From Bacteroidales bacterium (GTDB lineage Bacteria > Bacteroidota > Bacteroidia > Bacteroidales > F082), in the NCBI GenBank assembly GCA_016936505.1, contig JAFGXS010000039.1, positions 1 to 64,000 on the forward strand: a stretch of 64,000 bases of DNA, written 5' to 3'. Position 1 is the stretch's first letter. Each line of letters opens with the position of its first letter. This document shows, one piece after another, positions 15,513 to 24,495 of the stretch. The notes under the pieces were generated by a model. That model was not told where the DNA came from. It did not search any database and saw only the letters and a list, made by a program, of their open reading frames with translations. The position numbers were made by a program, and so were the translations under genes.

Positions 15513-16778
15513 TTATGTTTTTTGTGTTTGTATTTCTCCATTTAAAATTACGGTTTCCACTTTATTGCTGCCAAAAGCGTAAGGCATAAACGATAATCCT
15601 GAAATTTCTTTCGTTATATATAAATTGGCTTTTTTTCCACGGGCAATGGTTCCCAGTTCAGAACTTAGTCCCATGGCATAGGCACCATTCAATGTTGTAG
15701 CGTTCAAAGCTTCTTCAGGAAGAAGTTTAAACTGAATGGAAGCCATAGACATAATCAATTGCATATTGCCTGACGGAGACGAACCAGGATTAAAATCAGA
15801 GGCCATCGCTAATGGTAAACCCGCATCAATCATTTTACGGGCAGGAGCCAAAACCATACCCAAAAAGAAGGCAGCACCCGGCAACACAGTAGGCATGGTT
15901 TCTGAAGATAACAGCGCTTTAATTTCTTCGTCACCTGTGTATTCAAGATGATCGACAGAAAGAGCATTATATTTCACCCCGGCCTGAATTCCTCCTGAAT
16001 AATCCAATTCGTTAGCATGTATTTTGGCACGTAATCCATATTGTTGACCCGCCTCCAAAATGCGTTCTGTATCTTGCACAGTAAAAAATCCGCGATCACA
16101 AAAAACATCCACAAAATCAGCCAGTTTTTCTTCTGCCACCTGCGGTATCATTTCATTCACTACCAAATCAACATACTTTTCCTGCCTTCCTTTGTATTCC
16201 TGAGGTACTGCATGAGCACCCAAAAAAGACGATCTAATGGTTAACGGGGAAGCTTTTTTCAATTGCTGAATCACCCTCAACATCTTCCTTTCTGCCTCCC
16301 AATTCAAGCCATAACCACTTTTAATTTCAACTGCACCGGTTCCCAGAAAAAGAATCTCATTCAGCCTGTTCATTGCAGAAATAAACAACTCTTCTTCAGA
16401 GATTTCTTTCATTTTTCTGGCTGTATTTAAAATACCACCTCCACGATGAGCAATTTCTTCATAGGACAAACCACGAATTCGATCTACAAATTCACCTTCG
16501 CGGGAAACCGGATAAACCAAATGGGTGTGCGAATCCACAAATGAAGGGAAAACCATCTTATTGGTTGCATCCAGAAACTGAACATCAGATTTGCCTTGCA
16601 GTAACTCGTCTTTGTCAAGCAAATTCATAGTACCGAAATCCACAATCCGGTCGCCCTCAATCCAAAGCCAGGCATCATCAAGCACATTAACCAGGGCCAT
16701 TTCTTTGCCTTTTGCCCACTGAGCCTTCATTTCTTCAATATGAACCAGCTGTCTGATGTTTTCGATAAGTAAGCCCAT
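15513..16778 (-). CDS. hutI: Imidazolonepropionase
   Basis: 421 aa from the chosen ATG (MGLLIENIRQLVHIEE). The frame continues 11 codons upstream, but a -7 box at 16813-16820 would put the transcript start at or after that first ATG. This amidohydrolase opens imidazolone-propionate to N-formimino-glutamate in histidine degradation. Metal ligands are in the SHTHLVYPVSREGEF segment, with KIHANEL and the DHLEY and SDFNPGSSPSGNM motifs. It is first in a two-gene operon with ftcD. The earlier pathway genes hutH and hutU are not in this window. Confidence 0.96.
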   Translation of the reverse strand: MGLLIENIRQLVHIEEMKAQWAKGKEMALVNVLDDAWLWIEGDRIVDFGTMNLLDKDELLQGKSDVQFLDATNKMVFPSFVDSHTHLVYPVSREGEFVDRIRGLSYEEIAHRGGGILNTARKMKEISEEELFISAMNRLNEILFLGTGAVEIKSGYGLNWEAERKMLRVIQQLKKASPLTIRSSFLGAHAVPQEYKGRQEKYVDLVVNEMIPQVAEEKLADFVDVFCDRGFFTVQDTERILEAGQQYGLRAKIHANELDYSGGIQAGVKYNALSVDHLEYTGDEEIKALLSSETMPTVLPGAAFFLGMVLAPARKMIDAGLPLAMASDFNPGSSPSGNMQLIMSMASIQFKLLPEEALNATTLNGAYAMGLSSELGTIARGKKANLYITKEISGLSFMPYAFGSNKVETVILNGEIQTQKT

Positions 16779-16812
16779 AGTTGTACTTCCCTTTTTTTTG
16801 TAAAAAATCAAA

Positions 16813-16820
16813 CAAAAGTA
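16813..16820 (-). promoter_or_regulatory. Candidate -7 box for hutI-ftcD
   Basis: The minus strand reads TACTTTTG, an exact TAnnTTTG, 34 nt upstream of the preferred hutI start and only 1 nt before the upstream in-frame ATG. This argues for the internal start. No clean -33 TTTG was found. Confidence 0.45.
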
Positions 16821-16978
16821 ACTAAAGTAAAACGGAACACCACTTTCTAACCATTAGAAAATTGCTAAGTGAATCACTGGTTTTTATGATCTCAAAATAT
16901 TTTTACTTCATCTAACAGCCTTAAGTCAAAAAACTCCCGTAAAAATTTCACTAATTTTACGCCTTATAATATCGAATA

Positions 16979-19927
16979 ATGGAAAAGGAAAAAATATTGG
17001 CATTGGATGCACTTATAAACCTTCAAAAAGATTTTGAAGGTGAAATTGTATTCGATAATGCGATCAATCTTATGTATGCTACTGATGCTTCTGCTTACCG
17101 TGAGGTACCATTAGCTGTTACTTTTCCAAAAAACAAATCCGACCTTAAAAAACTTATTCAGCTGGCAACCAGACAGAAAGTAGCGCTTATTCCAAGAGCA
17201 GCCGGAACATCGCTGGCCGGACAGGTTGTAGGAAATGGAATCGTGGTAGATATTTCAAAACATATGACACGCATTCTGGAAGTCAACCAGAAAGAACGCT
17301 GGGTTCGGGTTGAACCGGGTGTAGTTCGTGATGAATTAAATAAGTATTTAGAAGATACTGAACTATTCTTTGCTCCTGAAACTTCAACATCCAACCGGGC
17401 TATGATCGGTGGAATGCTGGGAAACAATTCCTGTGGTGCTCACTCACTGGTTTATGGCAGTACACGCGATCATACACTTGAAGCTACAGTTTTATTGAGT
17501 GATGGTTCAGAAGTAGTTTTTGGTAATTTAAACAAAGCTGAGTTCCAACAAAAAACCGGACTGAGTACTCTGGAAGGAAAACTCTATAAACAAATCCAAA
17601 CCATTCTCGATAATCCTGAGAACCAAATAGAAATTAAAGAACAATACCCTGATTTATCGCTTGAACGAAGAAATACCGGTTACGCATTGGATCTGCTTTT
17701 AAATACTGAGTTCTGGACAAAAAACAATAAACCTTTTAACTTCTGCACATTACTAGCTGGTTCTGAAGGAACGCTGGCGTTCACAACTGAAATTAAGTTA
17801 AATCTGGAACCTCTGCCTTCCAAACACAAAGGACTTGTTTGTGTTCATCTCGAAACTATTCCGGATTCACTAAAAGCCAATTTATTTGCTTTAGAGTTCA
17901 GACCTCATTCTATTGAGCTTATGGATAAAACCATTATGGAACTCACTAAAGAAAATATTGAACAACGAAAAAACAGGTTCTTTGTTCAGGGAAATCCGGG
18001 AGCTGTTTTAATTGTTGAATTCATAGAAGAGTCAATGACTCATGTTAAAGACAAAGCAAAACAGATGGAAGAAAAGTTGCGTTCTGAGAACCTGGGATAT
18101 CATTTTCCTCTGGTTACAGGCAACGATATGAACAAAGTATGGAATTTGCGTAAAGCCGGATTGGGTATTCTGAACAATATGGTAGGTGATGCTAAACCGG
18201 TTGCTCTGATTGAAGATACTGCCGTACATCCCAGATTGCTTCCTGATTATATTAAGGAATTCGAAGAAATCCTTAAAAAATACAACAAAGACTGTGTTTA
18301 TTATGCCCACATAGCTACCGGAGAACTTCATCTTCGTCCTGTTATGAACCTGAAGGACCCGAAAGAAGTGGAACTTTTTTACCAAATCGGGCGTGATACT
18401 GCTTTGTTGGTAAAGAAATATAATGGTTCATTAAGTGGGGAACACGGCGACGGAAGATTACGCGGGGAATTTATTCCCCTAATGGTTGGTAAAAAAATCT
18501 ATCGGCTTTTCAAAGAAGTAAAACAAACATGGGATCCTAACCATATTTTCAATCCGGGAAAAATTACAGATACCCCGAAAATGAACACTTCTTTGCGGTA
18601 TGAACCCGGACAAAAAACACCGGAAATCAAAACTTATTTTGATTTCATCAAAGATCAGGGAATAGTAAGAGCTGCTGAGAAGTGTAACGGGACCGGTGAA
18701 TGCCGAAAAACTTCCATTATGGGCGGGACTATGTGTCCCAGCTATATGGCTACCCGTGATGAAGATAAAACTACCCGCGCCAGGGCAAATGTTTTAAGAG
18801 AGTTTCTTAGTCGTCCTAACCAGAAAAATCCGTTCGACCATAAAGAAGTTTATCAGGTGCTAGATATGTGCCTGATGTGTAAAGCCTGTAAGTCGGAATG
18901 CCCATCCAGTGTGGATATCACCAAACTCAAAGCTGAGTTTCTACAACACTATTATGATATTCATGGAATTCCACTCCGAACCAGATTGATTGCCAATATT
19001 TCAAAAATGAATCAACTGGGGAGTCTTTGGCCGGGACTTTATAACTTTATCCAAAGCAACACAATTATCAGCAGTCTTAACGCCAGAATACTGGGGTTTG
19101 CTGAACAAAGGCATTTTCCTTTACTTGGAAAAGAAAAGCTGGACAGTTGGTTTGTAAAATATCAGAAAAAGAATTCAAAGGAGTTTCCAAATGGTAAGGT
19201 TTACCTGTTCAACGATGAATTTACCCGATTCAATGATACAGATACAGGTATTAAAGCCATATTATTGCTTAATAAATTGGGATATGAAGTCATCATCCCC
19301 AAACACCTTGAAAGTGCCAGAACATACCTTTCAAAAGGATTGGTTAAAAAGGCTCAACAGATAGCAAGGACCAATGTATTATTATTAAAGGATAAAGTTT
19401 CTGAATCTACACCTTTGGTCGGAATAGAACCTTCAGCAATTCTAACATTTCGTGATGAGTATATCGACTTGCTGACTGGATTGGAGAAAAGGCAGGCTCA
19501 ACAACTGGCTCAAAATGCTTTGATGATTGATGAATTTCTGGCCCGGGAAATGAAAGCCGGGAAAATCAGAAAAGAGCAGTTCACTAATACATCACAACAC
19601 ATTAAACTACACGGACACTGCCATCAAAAATCGCTGGCATCAACTGAGCCTACAAAATTTACTTTGTCCTTTCCAGCAAATTATACCGTTGAAGAAATTC
19701 CTTCGGGATGTTGTGGTATGGCAGGTTCGTTCGGTTATGAAAAAGAACATTACGAACTCAGTATGAAAGTAGGCGAAATGGTACTATTTCCGGCGGTACG
19801 TAACAGCAATAAGGAAACAATTATTGCTGCACCGGGAACATCATGCCGTAATCAGATAAAAGATGGGACTCAGCGTAATGCGCTACACCCCATTGACATT
19901 CTTTTTGAGGCATTAATTAACTACTAA
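16979..19927 (+). CDS. FAD-linked oxidase with Fe-S and CCG domains (YdiJ-like 2-hydroxyacid dehydrogenase)
   Basis: 982 aa. Residues about 45-270 are a PCMH-type FAD domain (PRAAGTSLAGQVVGNGIVVD, GGMLGNNSCGAHS) and about 270-535 the FAD-oxidase C domain (GEHGDGRLRGEF). An Fe-S region follows with Cys569, 575 and 586 and then C631-x2-C634-x2-C637-x3-C641-P. The C-terminus has CCG-type segments (HGHCHQKSLAST, SGCCGMAGSFGYE). This matches YdiJ-type enzymes, which oxidise D-2-hydroxyacids such as D-2-hydroxyglutarate or D-lactate. The substrate and electron acceptor are inferred only. The 3' end overlaps the convergent kinase gene by 11 nt. Confidence 0.9.
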   Translation: MEKEKILALDALINLQKDFEGEIVFDNAINLMYATDASAYREVPLAVTFPKNKSDLKKLIQLATRQKVALIPRAAGTSLAGQVVGNGIVVDISKHMTRILEVNQKERWVRVEPGVVRDELNKYLEDTELFFAPETSTSNRAMIGGMLGNNSCGAHSLVYGSTRDHTLEATVLLSDGSEVVFGNLNKAEFQQKTGLSTLEGKLYKQIQTILDNPENQIEIKEQYPDLSLERRNTGYALDLLLNTEFWTKNNKPFNFCTLLAGSEGTLAFTTEIKLNLEPLPSKHKGLVCVHLETIPDSLKANLFALEFRPHSIELMDKTIMELTKENIEQRKNRFFVQGNPGAVLIVEFIEESMTHVKDKAKQMEEKLRSENLGYHFPLVTGNDMNKVWNLRKAGLGILNNMVGDAKPVALIEDTAVHPRLLPDYIKEFEEILKKYNKDCVYYAHIATGELHLRPVMNLKDPKEVELFYQIGRDTALLVKKYNGSLSGEHGDGRLRGEFIPLMVGKKIYRLFKEVKQTWDPNHIFNPGKITDTPKMNTSLRYEPGQKTPEIKTYFDFIKDQGIVRAAEKCNGTGECRKTSIMGGTMCPSYMATRDEDKTTRARANVLREFLSRPNQKNPFDHKEVYQVLDMCLMCKACKSECPSSVDITKLKAEFLQHYYDIHGIPLRTRLIANISKMNQLGSLWPGLYNFIQSNTIISSLNARILGFAEQRHFPLLGKEKLDSWFVKYQKKNSKEFPNGKVYLFNDEFTRFNDTDTGIKAILLLNKLGYEVIIPKHLESARTYLSKGLVKKAQQIARTNVLLLKDKVSESTPLVGIEPSAILTFRDEYIDLLTGLEKRQAQQLAQNALMIDEFLAREMKAGKIRKEQFTNTSQHIKLHGHCHQKSLASTEPTKFTLSFPANYTVEEIPSGCCGMAGSFGYEKEHYELSMKVGEMVLFPAVRNSNKETIIAAPGTSCRNQIKDGTQRNALHPIDILFEALINY

Positions 19928-21881
19928 GGGGGAGCATAAACCAGAATTCGGTGCCTTCACCTTCTACACTATTGATGTGCATTTCACTTCCATGCATCTC
20001 AATAAACTCTTTGCATACGATAAGTCCGAGGCCTGTTCCTTTTTCATTCTTTGTTCCGGCAGTACTTTCAATATCTGAATTATTCAAAATATCAATAATA
20101 CGGGGCATAGATATACCTACTCCATTATCCTTGACAGAAACTTTAGCCTGGTTGTTCTCTTTCTTAGCAGTTAAAACAACTTTACCTCCGACAGGAGTAA
20201 ACTTAATAGCATTGTTCAGTAAGTTGATTAAAACAATTTGAATAAGATTCTTATCTGCCATAACAATTAAATATTCAACAGTATCTGCAGTAACCTTAAT
20301 ATTTTTCATGGCAGCCTGATTTCTCAGGGTCAGGATCACATCCTCAATTACTTCTGCAAGCTCAAATTTTTCTATATGAAGATTGATCTTTTTTCTTTGT
20401 GTTCTTGCCCAATCTAACAGATTTGATATAAACCTGAAAGATTCCTCAGAGGTTCTCTGAATCAATAAACCTTTTTCCTTTGCATCTTCAACTTCATTCT
20501 TATTAAGGTCATCAACCAGCATCTCGCTTGTACCTAGCAACACATTAAAAGGACTGATCAGGTCATGCGAGATAATTGAAAAAATCTTATCCTTTGATTT
20601 ATTGGTAGCCATAAGCTCGGAACTGAGCCTGTTGATTGTTCTGTTTCTGTAGATCAAAATAATTGAAAACAAAATTAATAGCACTATAAGTAATACTCCA
20701 TAAATCTGAGTATGCTTATTGGCTTTCAAATCCTGACTCACTGTGGTTAGCTGCTCAGTAATTTTAAATCTGTCTTTAATTTGAGATAAGGTTTGAAATT
20801 GCAGAACAGAAAACAGGGAGTCATAAGCATGAATATATTTTTGATAATTTTCTGACGACCTTTTGTATTCTTTAAGATGGTGATAAAACTCTCCTTTTGC
20901 TTTGTAAACCTTTAAAATATTTGGAATTAATTTTGAACCAACAGCTATTTCCATAGCTTCATCTAAGACTGTCTCTCCTTTTTTACGTTCTCCTCGGTAA
21001 GCCAGCACTTTTGCAATACCTAACTGACTATCAATCTCTCCTGTGGGATTATGACGCTCTTTGCAAAGTTCAAGAGCCATGGTATAACATTTAAAGGCTA
21101 AATCGTATTCCTTATTCACCAAATAAACATCACCTATACCCTGCATGGAGTACGCCATATAATTTTTGTTACGAATCTGTTCATGCTTATGCAATGAGCG
21201 TTCATAATAATATTGTGCAGAATCAGTTTTTCCCATCAAAAACAAAGTCCTTGCCACTTCCAGTGTCGCCGAAGCCACGCCAATAGAATCTCCAATTTTT
21301 TTTCTAAGTTCAATGGCTTTCTCAAAATATTCAAGAGCAACTTTATACTGATTATTTATTCTGTTGGCCTCCCCCATATTTACATATCCATAAGCTATAC
21401 CCTGTTCATTATGGAGTCTTTGGAAAATGCTCAATGATTTTCTCCCATATTCAAAAGCCAAAGGAACATTGCCAATGGCATAAAAAGCATCTCCCAGGTT
21501 ATTGTAAACATATCCGATTTCAACAGAATCCTTTAATTCAAGGCTTAGAGGCAATCCCAGATCGTAATAATGCATTCCTTCCTGGACATTAAACATGTAA
21601 TGCTGATAAATAACCCCAACAAAATTATACAGTTCAGCCAGATCCTTTTCATAACCTTCAGCTTTGGCAATTTTAATTCCCTTTAAACCATAAGCTAAGG
21701 CCATTTTAGTATTTTTTTCCCTATTCTTCCAACATAAATCTGAAAGAACACGAACCTGTTCATGTTTGGGCAAACTATCAATATTTTTTATTTGATCAGT
21801 GCCTTGAGCATTAAGTGGAAATGAAACAATGAAGAACAAAAAGTACAAAACAACTTTGATTCTCTTTCCTTTCATAATCAT
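19917..21881 (-). CDS. TPR-containing sensor histidine kinase (orphan)
   Basis: 654 aa. A signal peptide (VVLYFLFFIVSFPLNAQG) leads into about seven periplasmic TPR-type repeats (40-350), for example AYGYVNMGEANRINNQYKVALEYFEKAIELRK. A coiled segment and one membrane helix (395-411) follow, then HisKA with His439 (SIISHDLISPFNVLLG) and HATPase (NAIKFTP, DNGVGI, GTGLGL). TPR sensors of this type are common in Bacteroidota, and their ligands are mostly unknown. No response regulator is adjacent, so it is an orphan. The MIMKGK start could equally begin at the third residue. Confidence 0.92.
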   Translation of the reverse strand: MIMKGKRIKVVLYFLFFIVSFPLNAQGTDQIKNIDSLPKHEQVRVLSDLCWKNREKNTKMALAYGLKGIKIAKAEGYEKDLAELYNFVGVIYQHYMFNVQEGMHYYDLGLPLSLELKDSVEIGYVYNNLGDAFYAIGNVPLAFEYGRKSLSIFQRLHNEQGIAYGYVNMGEANRINNQYKVALEYFEKAIELRKKIGDSIGVASATLEVARTLFLMGKTDSAQYYYERSLHKHEQIRNKNYMAYSMQGIGDVYLVNKEYDLAFKCYTMALELCKERHNPTGEIDSQLGIAKVLAYRGERKKGETVLDEAMEIAVGSKLIPNILKVYKAKGEFYHHLKEYKRSSENYQKYIHAYDSLFSVLQFQTLSQIKDRFKITEQLTTVSQDLKANKHTQIYGVLLIVLLILFSIILIYRNRTINRLSSELMATNKSKDKIFSIISHDLISPFNVLLGTSEMLVDDLNKNEVEDAKEKGLLIQRTSEESFRFISNLLDWARTQRKKINLHIEKFELAEVIEDVILTLRNQAAMKNIKVTADTVEYLIVMADKNLIQIVLINLLNNAIKFTPVGGKVVLTAKKENNQAKVSVKDNGVGISMPRIIDILNNSDIESTAGTKNEKGTGLGLIVCKEFIEMHGSEMHINSVEGEGTEFWFMLPLSS

Positions 21882-22025
21882 AGTTTAATAATGGATAAAG
21901 ATAAAAACAATTTACAACAAATTGATCGTCTATACTTTATTATGAACTCTTATGGTTTCTGCAAAATTATTCTCATATCTTTATGCTCTTATAACAAGTG
22001 TTCATAAAATACTTAAATCCGCATT

Positions 22026-22391
22026 ATGGAACTAATATCAAAAATACTGATTGCAATCGTAATTGTTGAACATTTATACTTTTTATATTTTGAAATGTTT
22101 GCCTGGGAAACCATTGGCAAAAAAACTTTCAAAACCATTCCGGAAAACATGTTTCAACAAACAAAAAACATGGCAGCAAATCAGGGACTTTATAATGGTT
22201 TTTTAGCAGCTGGGCTTATTTGGAGTTTATTTATTTCAAATCAAATATGGTCGGAAAATTTGGCTCTCTTCTTCCTTATTTGTATTGCAGTTGCAGGCAT
22301 ATACGGAGCTTTCACCGTAAGCAAAAAAATCTTATATGTTCAGGCTTTACCAGCTATTGCAACTATAACACTTATAATCTTGGCAAAATAA
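22026..22391 (+). CDS. DUF1304 membrane protein
   Basis: A 121-aa protein with four predicted helices. Family signature residues are HLYFLYFEMFAWETIGKKTF near the start and NQGLYNGFLAAGLIWSLF in the second helix. DUF1304 proteins are small inner-membrane proteins with no settled function. It is preceded by a 144-nt gap shared with the divergent TPR kinase and followed by a 93-nt gap before the cyclophilin. Confidence 0.85.
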   Translation: MELISKILIAIVIVEHLYFLYFEMFAWETIGKKTFKTIPENMFQQTKNMAANQGLYNGFLAAGLIWSLFISNQIWSENLALFFLICIAVAGIYGAFTVSKKILYVQALPAIATITLIILAK

Positions 22392-22484
22392 TCCTGCTAC
22401 TAAACATAACTCTTTGAGTTACTAATTCAAAAAAGCGGTTCGCATACTGCCGTTTATATTTCTATTTTAGCTAAAAACAAAAAG

Positions 22485-23072
22485 ATGAAACAATTTGTCC
22501 TTTTAAGTATTTTAGTTGTTGCCCTTTCAGGAAAGGGATTGATGGCAGAAAATAAGAACCCTCATGCCCTTATAGAAACCACACTGGGAACAATTGAGAT
22601 CGAGTTGTACATTGACAAAGCACCAGTTACCGTTAACAACTTCTTACGTTATATCAAAGAAAACAGATGGAAAGGTGCAACATTTTACCGAACAGTAACC
22701 ATGCAAAACCAGCCGCACAATAAAGTTAAAATTGAAGTAATTCAAGGGGGGTTGGGAGATGATACTACACAAATGTTAGCCCCAATTAAAATGGAAACCA
22801 CCAAAGAAACGGGTATTCATCACCTAAACGGAACTATTTCAATGGCCCGGGATAAACCCAACAGTGCCACCAGCGAATTTTTTATTTGTATTGGCAATCA
22901 ACCTTCACTCGACTATGGAGGCAAACGGAACCCTGATGGCCAGGGATTTGCAGCTTTTGGCCGCGTTATAAAAGGAATGAATGTGGTCAAAAAAATTCAA
23001 ATGCAACCTTTGAAAGGTCAAATGCTTACATCGCCAGTAAAGATTACCTCTATTAAACTAAAAAAGGAATAA
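22485..23072 (+). CDS. Exported cyclophilin-type peptidyl-prolyl isomerase
   Basis: 195 aa with a signal peptide (residues 1-21, ending GLMAEN), so it acts in the periplasm on proline bonds of exported proteins. Cyclophilin motifs are TTLGTIEIELYIDKAPVTVNNF, FYRTV, VIQGG, HHLNGTISMARDKPNSATSEFFI and FAAFGRVIKGM. The usual active-site Phe-His stretch reads FYRTV, as in many bacterial secreted forms. Its stop lies 1 nt from the stop of the convergent methyltransferase. Confidence 0.92.
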   Translation: MKQFVLLSILVVALSGKGLMAENKNPHALIETTLGTIEIELYIDKAPVTVNNFLRYIKENRWKGATFYRTVTMQNQPHNKVKIEVIQGGLGDDTTQMLAPIKMETTKETGIHHLNGTISMARDKPNSATSEFFICIGNQPSLDYGGKRNPDGQGFAAFGRVIKGMNVVKKIQMQPLKGQMLTSPVKITSIKLKKE

Positions 23073-23073
23073 T

Positions 23074-23772
23074 CTATTTTTGTGCTGAAACATACAACAT
23101 TCCGCCTTTTACTAGGCTATATCGAATTGTAAAATTGGAATCTTTGATTTTATTGAGTATCTGATCCGAAAACATTGGTTTCGCAACATGACCTTTTTTG
23201 TGCAGCAAATTCAGATAGCGCCCGCTGAATTTACGATCTTTACACAACACCGTCATATGCAAATCACCTCCTGGCAATAGCATTCTATAAAATTCAGTCA
23301 GCAATTGGTCAGATTCTTCAAAAATATGCAGTAATCCATAACTAAGAACGGTCTGTAATGAACCATCACTGAAGGGCATATCTAACGCATCAGTTCTTAA
23401 AAAGTGATAATTATACAAACTCCCATCCAGCTTTAGAAGTTTTTGTCTACCCAACTTCAGCATTTCATATGAAAAATCACAAAAATACACTTCTTGTTTT
23501 CTATATTGCGCATAAACTTCAGAGGTAAACCCTAATGTCCCACAGCCTATATCAGCAATTGTTCCGGGTTTGGATTTTTCCAAATTGACTCTATGAAAAT
23601 CAGCATAATCAGACGGCTTGTTCTTCCACATTATTCTATTGTACAAACCATTACTAATCAGCTTATCGTATTGAACAGCCTGTGCATCATAATTACCTGA
23701 AGGCAGATCTGTTACTTCCCAAATGCCGTTATTTGATTCCTGAATATCTTTTCTAAAAAGTGCTCTATTCAT
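23074..23772 (-). CDS. Class I SAM-dependent methyltransferase
   Basis: A 232-aa Methyltransf_11-type protein. Motif I is TIADIGCGTLGFTSEVYAQY (SAM glycine loop). An acidic end of strand 2 (FCDFSYEMLKLGRQKL) and RTDALDMPFSDGSLQTVLSYGLLHIFEE (motifs II-III) follow. The N-terminal 55 residues are unrelated to the core and may shape the substrate pocket. The substrate cannot be deduced. Its neighbours, cyclophilin (convergent) and a TlpA-like thioredoxin (31 nt upstream on the same strand), give no pathway. Confidence 0.85.
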   Translation of the reverse strand: MNRALFRKDIQESNNGIWEVTDLPSGNYDAQAVQYDKLISNGLYNRIMWKNKPSDYADFHRVNLEKSKPGTIADIGCGTLGFTSEVYAQYRKQEVYFCDFSYEMLKLGRQKLLKLDGSLYNYHFLRTDALDMPFSDGSLQTVLSYGLLHIFEESDQLLTEFYRMLLPGGDLHMTVLCKDRKFSGRYLNLLHKKGHVAKPMFSDQILNKIKDSNFTIRYSLVKGGMLYVSAQK

Positions 23773-23803
23773 TGCTAGATATTATTTTGACTAGCAAGCG
23801 CTA

Positions 23804-24391
23804 TTATTTACCGCTTCCTGCACTAAGGAGTTCGTGAATTTTAGCTACTAAATCGGACATGCTTTTCGGTGTGTACCCTACACTGAAGTATACAACATTA
23901 CCCTTTTGATCAATCAGAAAATTACGAGGAATAAAAGCTGTAGCATAATTCGAATAAATCTTTTTGTCAGGATCAAGTCCAACATTGAAGCTAATTCCTT
24001 GTTTCTTCAATTGTTCCATTTTTTCATCAACCACCTGCTGACTTTCACCACGTGAAATAGGTAGAAAAACAAAATTCTTATTTCCCGCAAAAGGTTCAAT
24101 AATATGGTTTGGAATTTCAGTAAACTCGCGCATACAGGGAGGGCACCAGGTTGCCCAAAAATTAACCAGAACTACCTTGCCACGTAATTCGGATAAAGTG
24201 TACTTTTTGCCATTCAGCATAGTGACTGTAAAATCCGGTGCTTTCTCGCCAATTTTTATTAAAGTCGAGGTCTGTATCTGCTGGTCAAGGTTCTCTTTTT
24301 GCTCCTTCGCCTGGCTTTTTTGTGACTGTCCCTGAACACTTAAAGTGACAAACAAAGACATTGTAAATATTAATCCAATTTTCAACTTCAT
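23804..24391 (-). CDS. TlpA/ResA-type exported thioredoxin
   Basis: 195 aa. The signal peptide is residues 1-21 (SLFVTLSVQGQ), followed by a Gln/Lys-rich linker to about residue 45, then an AhpC-TSA/Redoxin fold. The active site is WATWCPPC, Cys83 and Cys86, preceded by LRGKVVLVNFWATW, and the cis-Pro segment is AFIPRNFLID. Such proteins keep periplasmic Cys residues reduced, often for cytochrome c maturation, or act as peroxide-type reductases. No partner gene (CcdA, peroxidase) is adjacent. Confidence 0.9.
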   Translation of the reverse strand: MKLKIGLIFTMSLFVTLSVQGQSQKSQAKEQKENLDQQIQTSTLIKIGEKAPDFTVTMLNGKKYTLSELRGKVVLVNFWATWCPPCMREFTEIPNHIIEPFAGNKNFVFLPISRGESQQVVDEKMEQLKKQGISFNVGLDPDKKIYSNYATAFIPRNFLIDQKGNVVYFSVGYTPKSMSDLVAKIHELLSAGSGK

Positions 24392-24495
24392 GATTTCCTT
24401 ATTATGAGATATTAACCATAATTAAAAGTAAATATATATCTATTTGAATACATAACTGAAGCCAAAACTAATAAATTATAGTTTATGCTATAAGA

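Noticed and set aside
22392-22484. Terminator-like stem after DUF1304 gene
   Set aside because: Only about 5 base pairs with a bulge can form (GCGGT/ACTGC) and the following T-run is short, so it is too weak to call.
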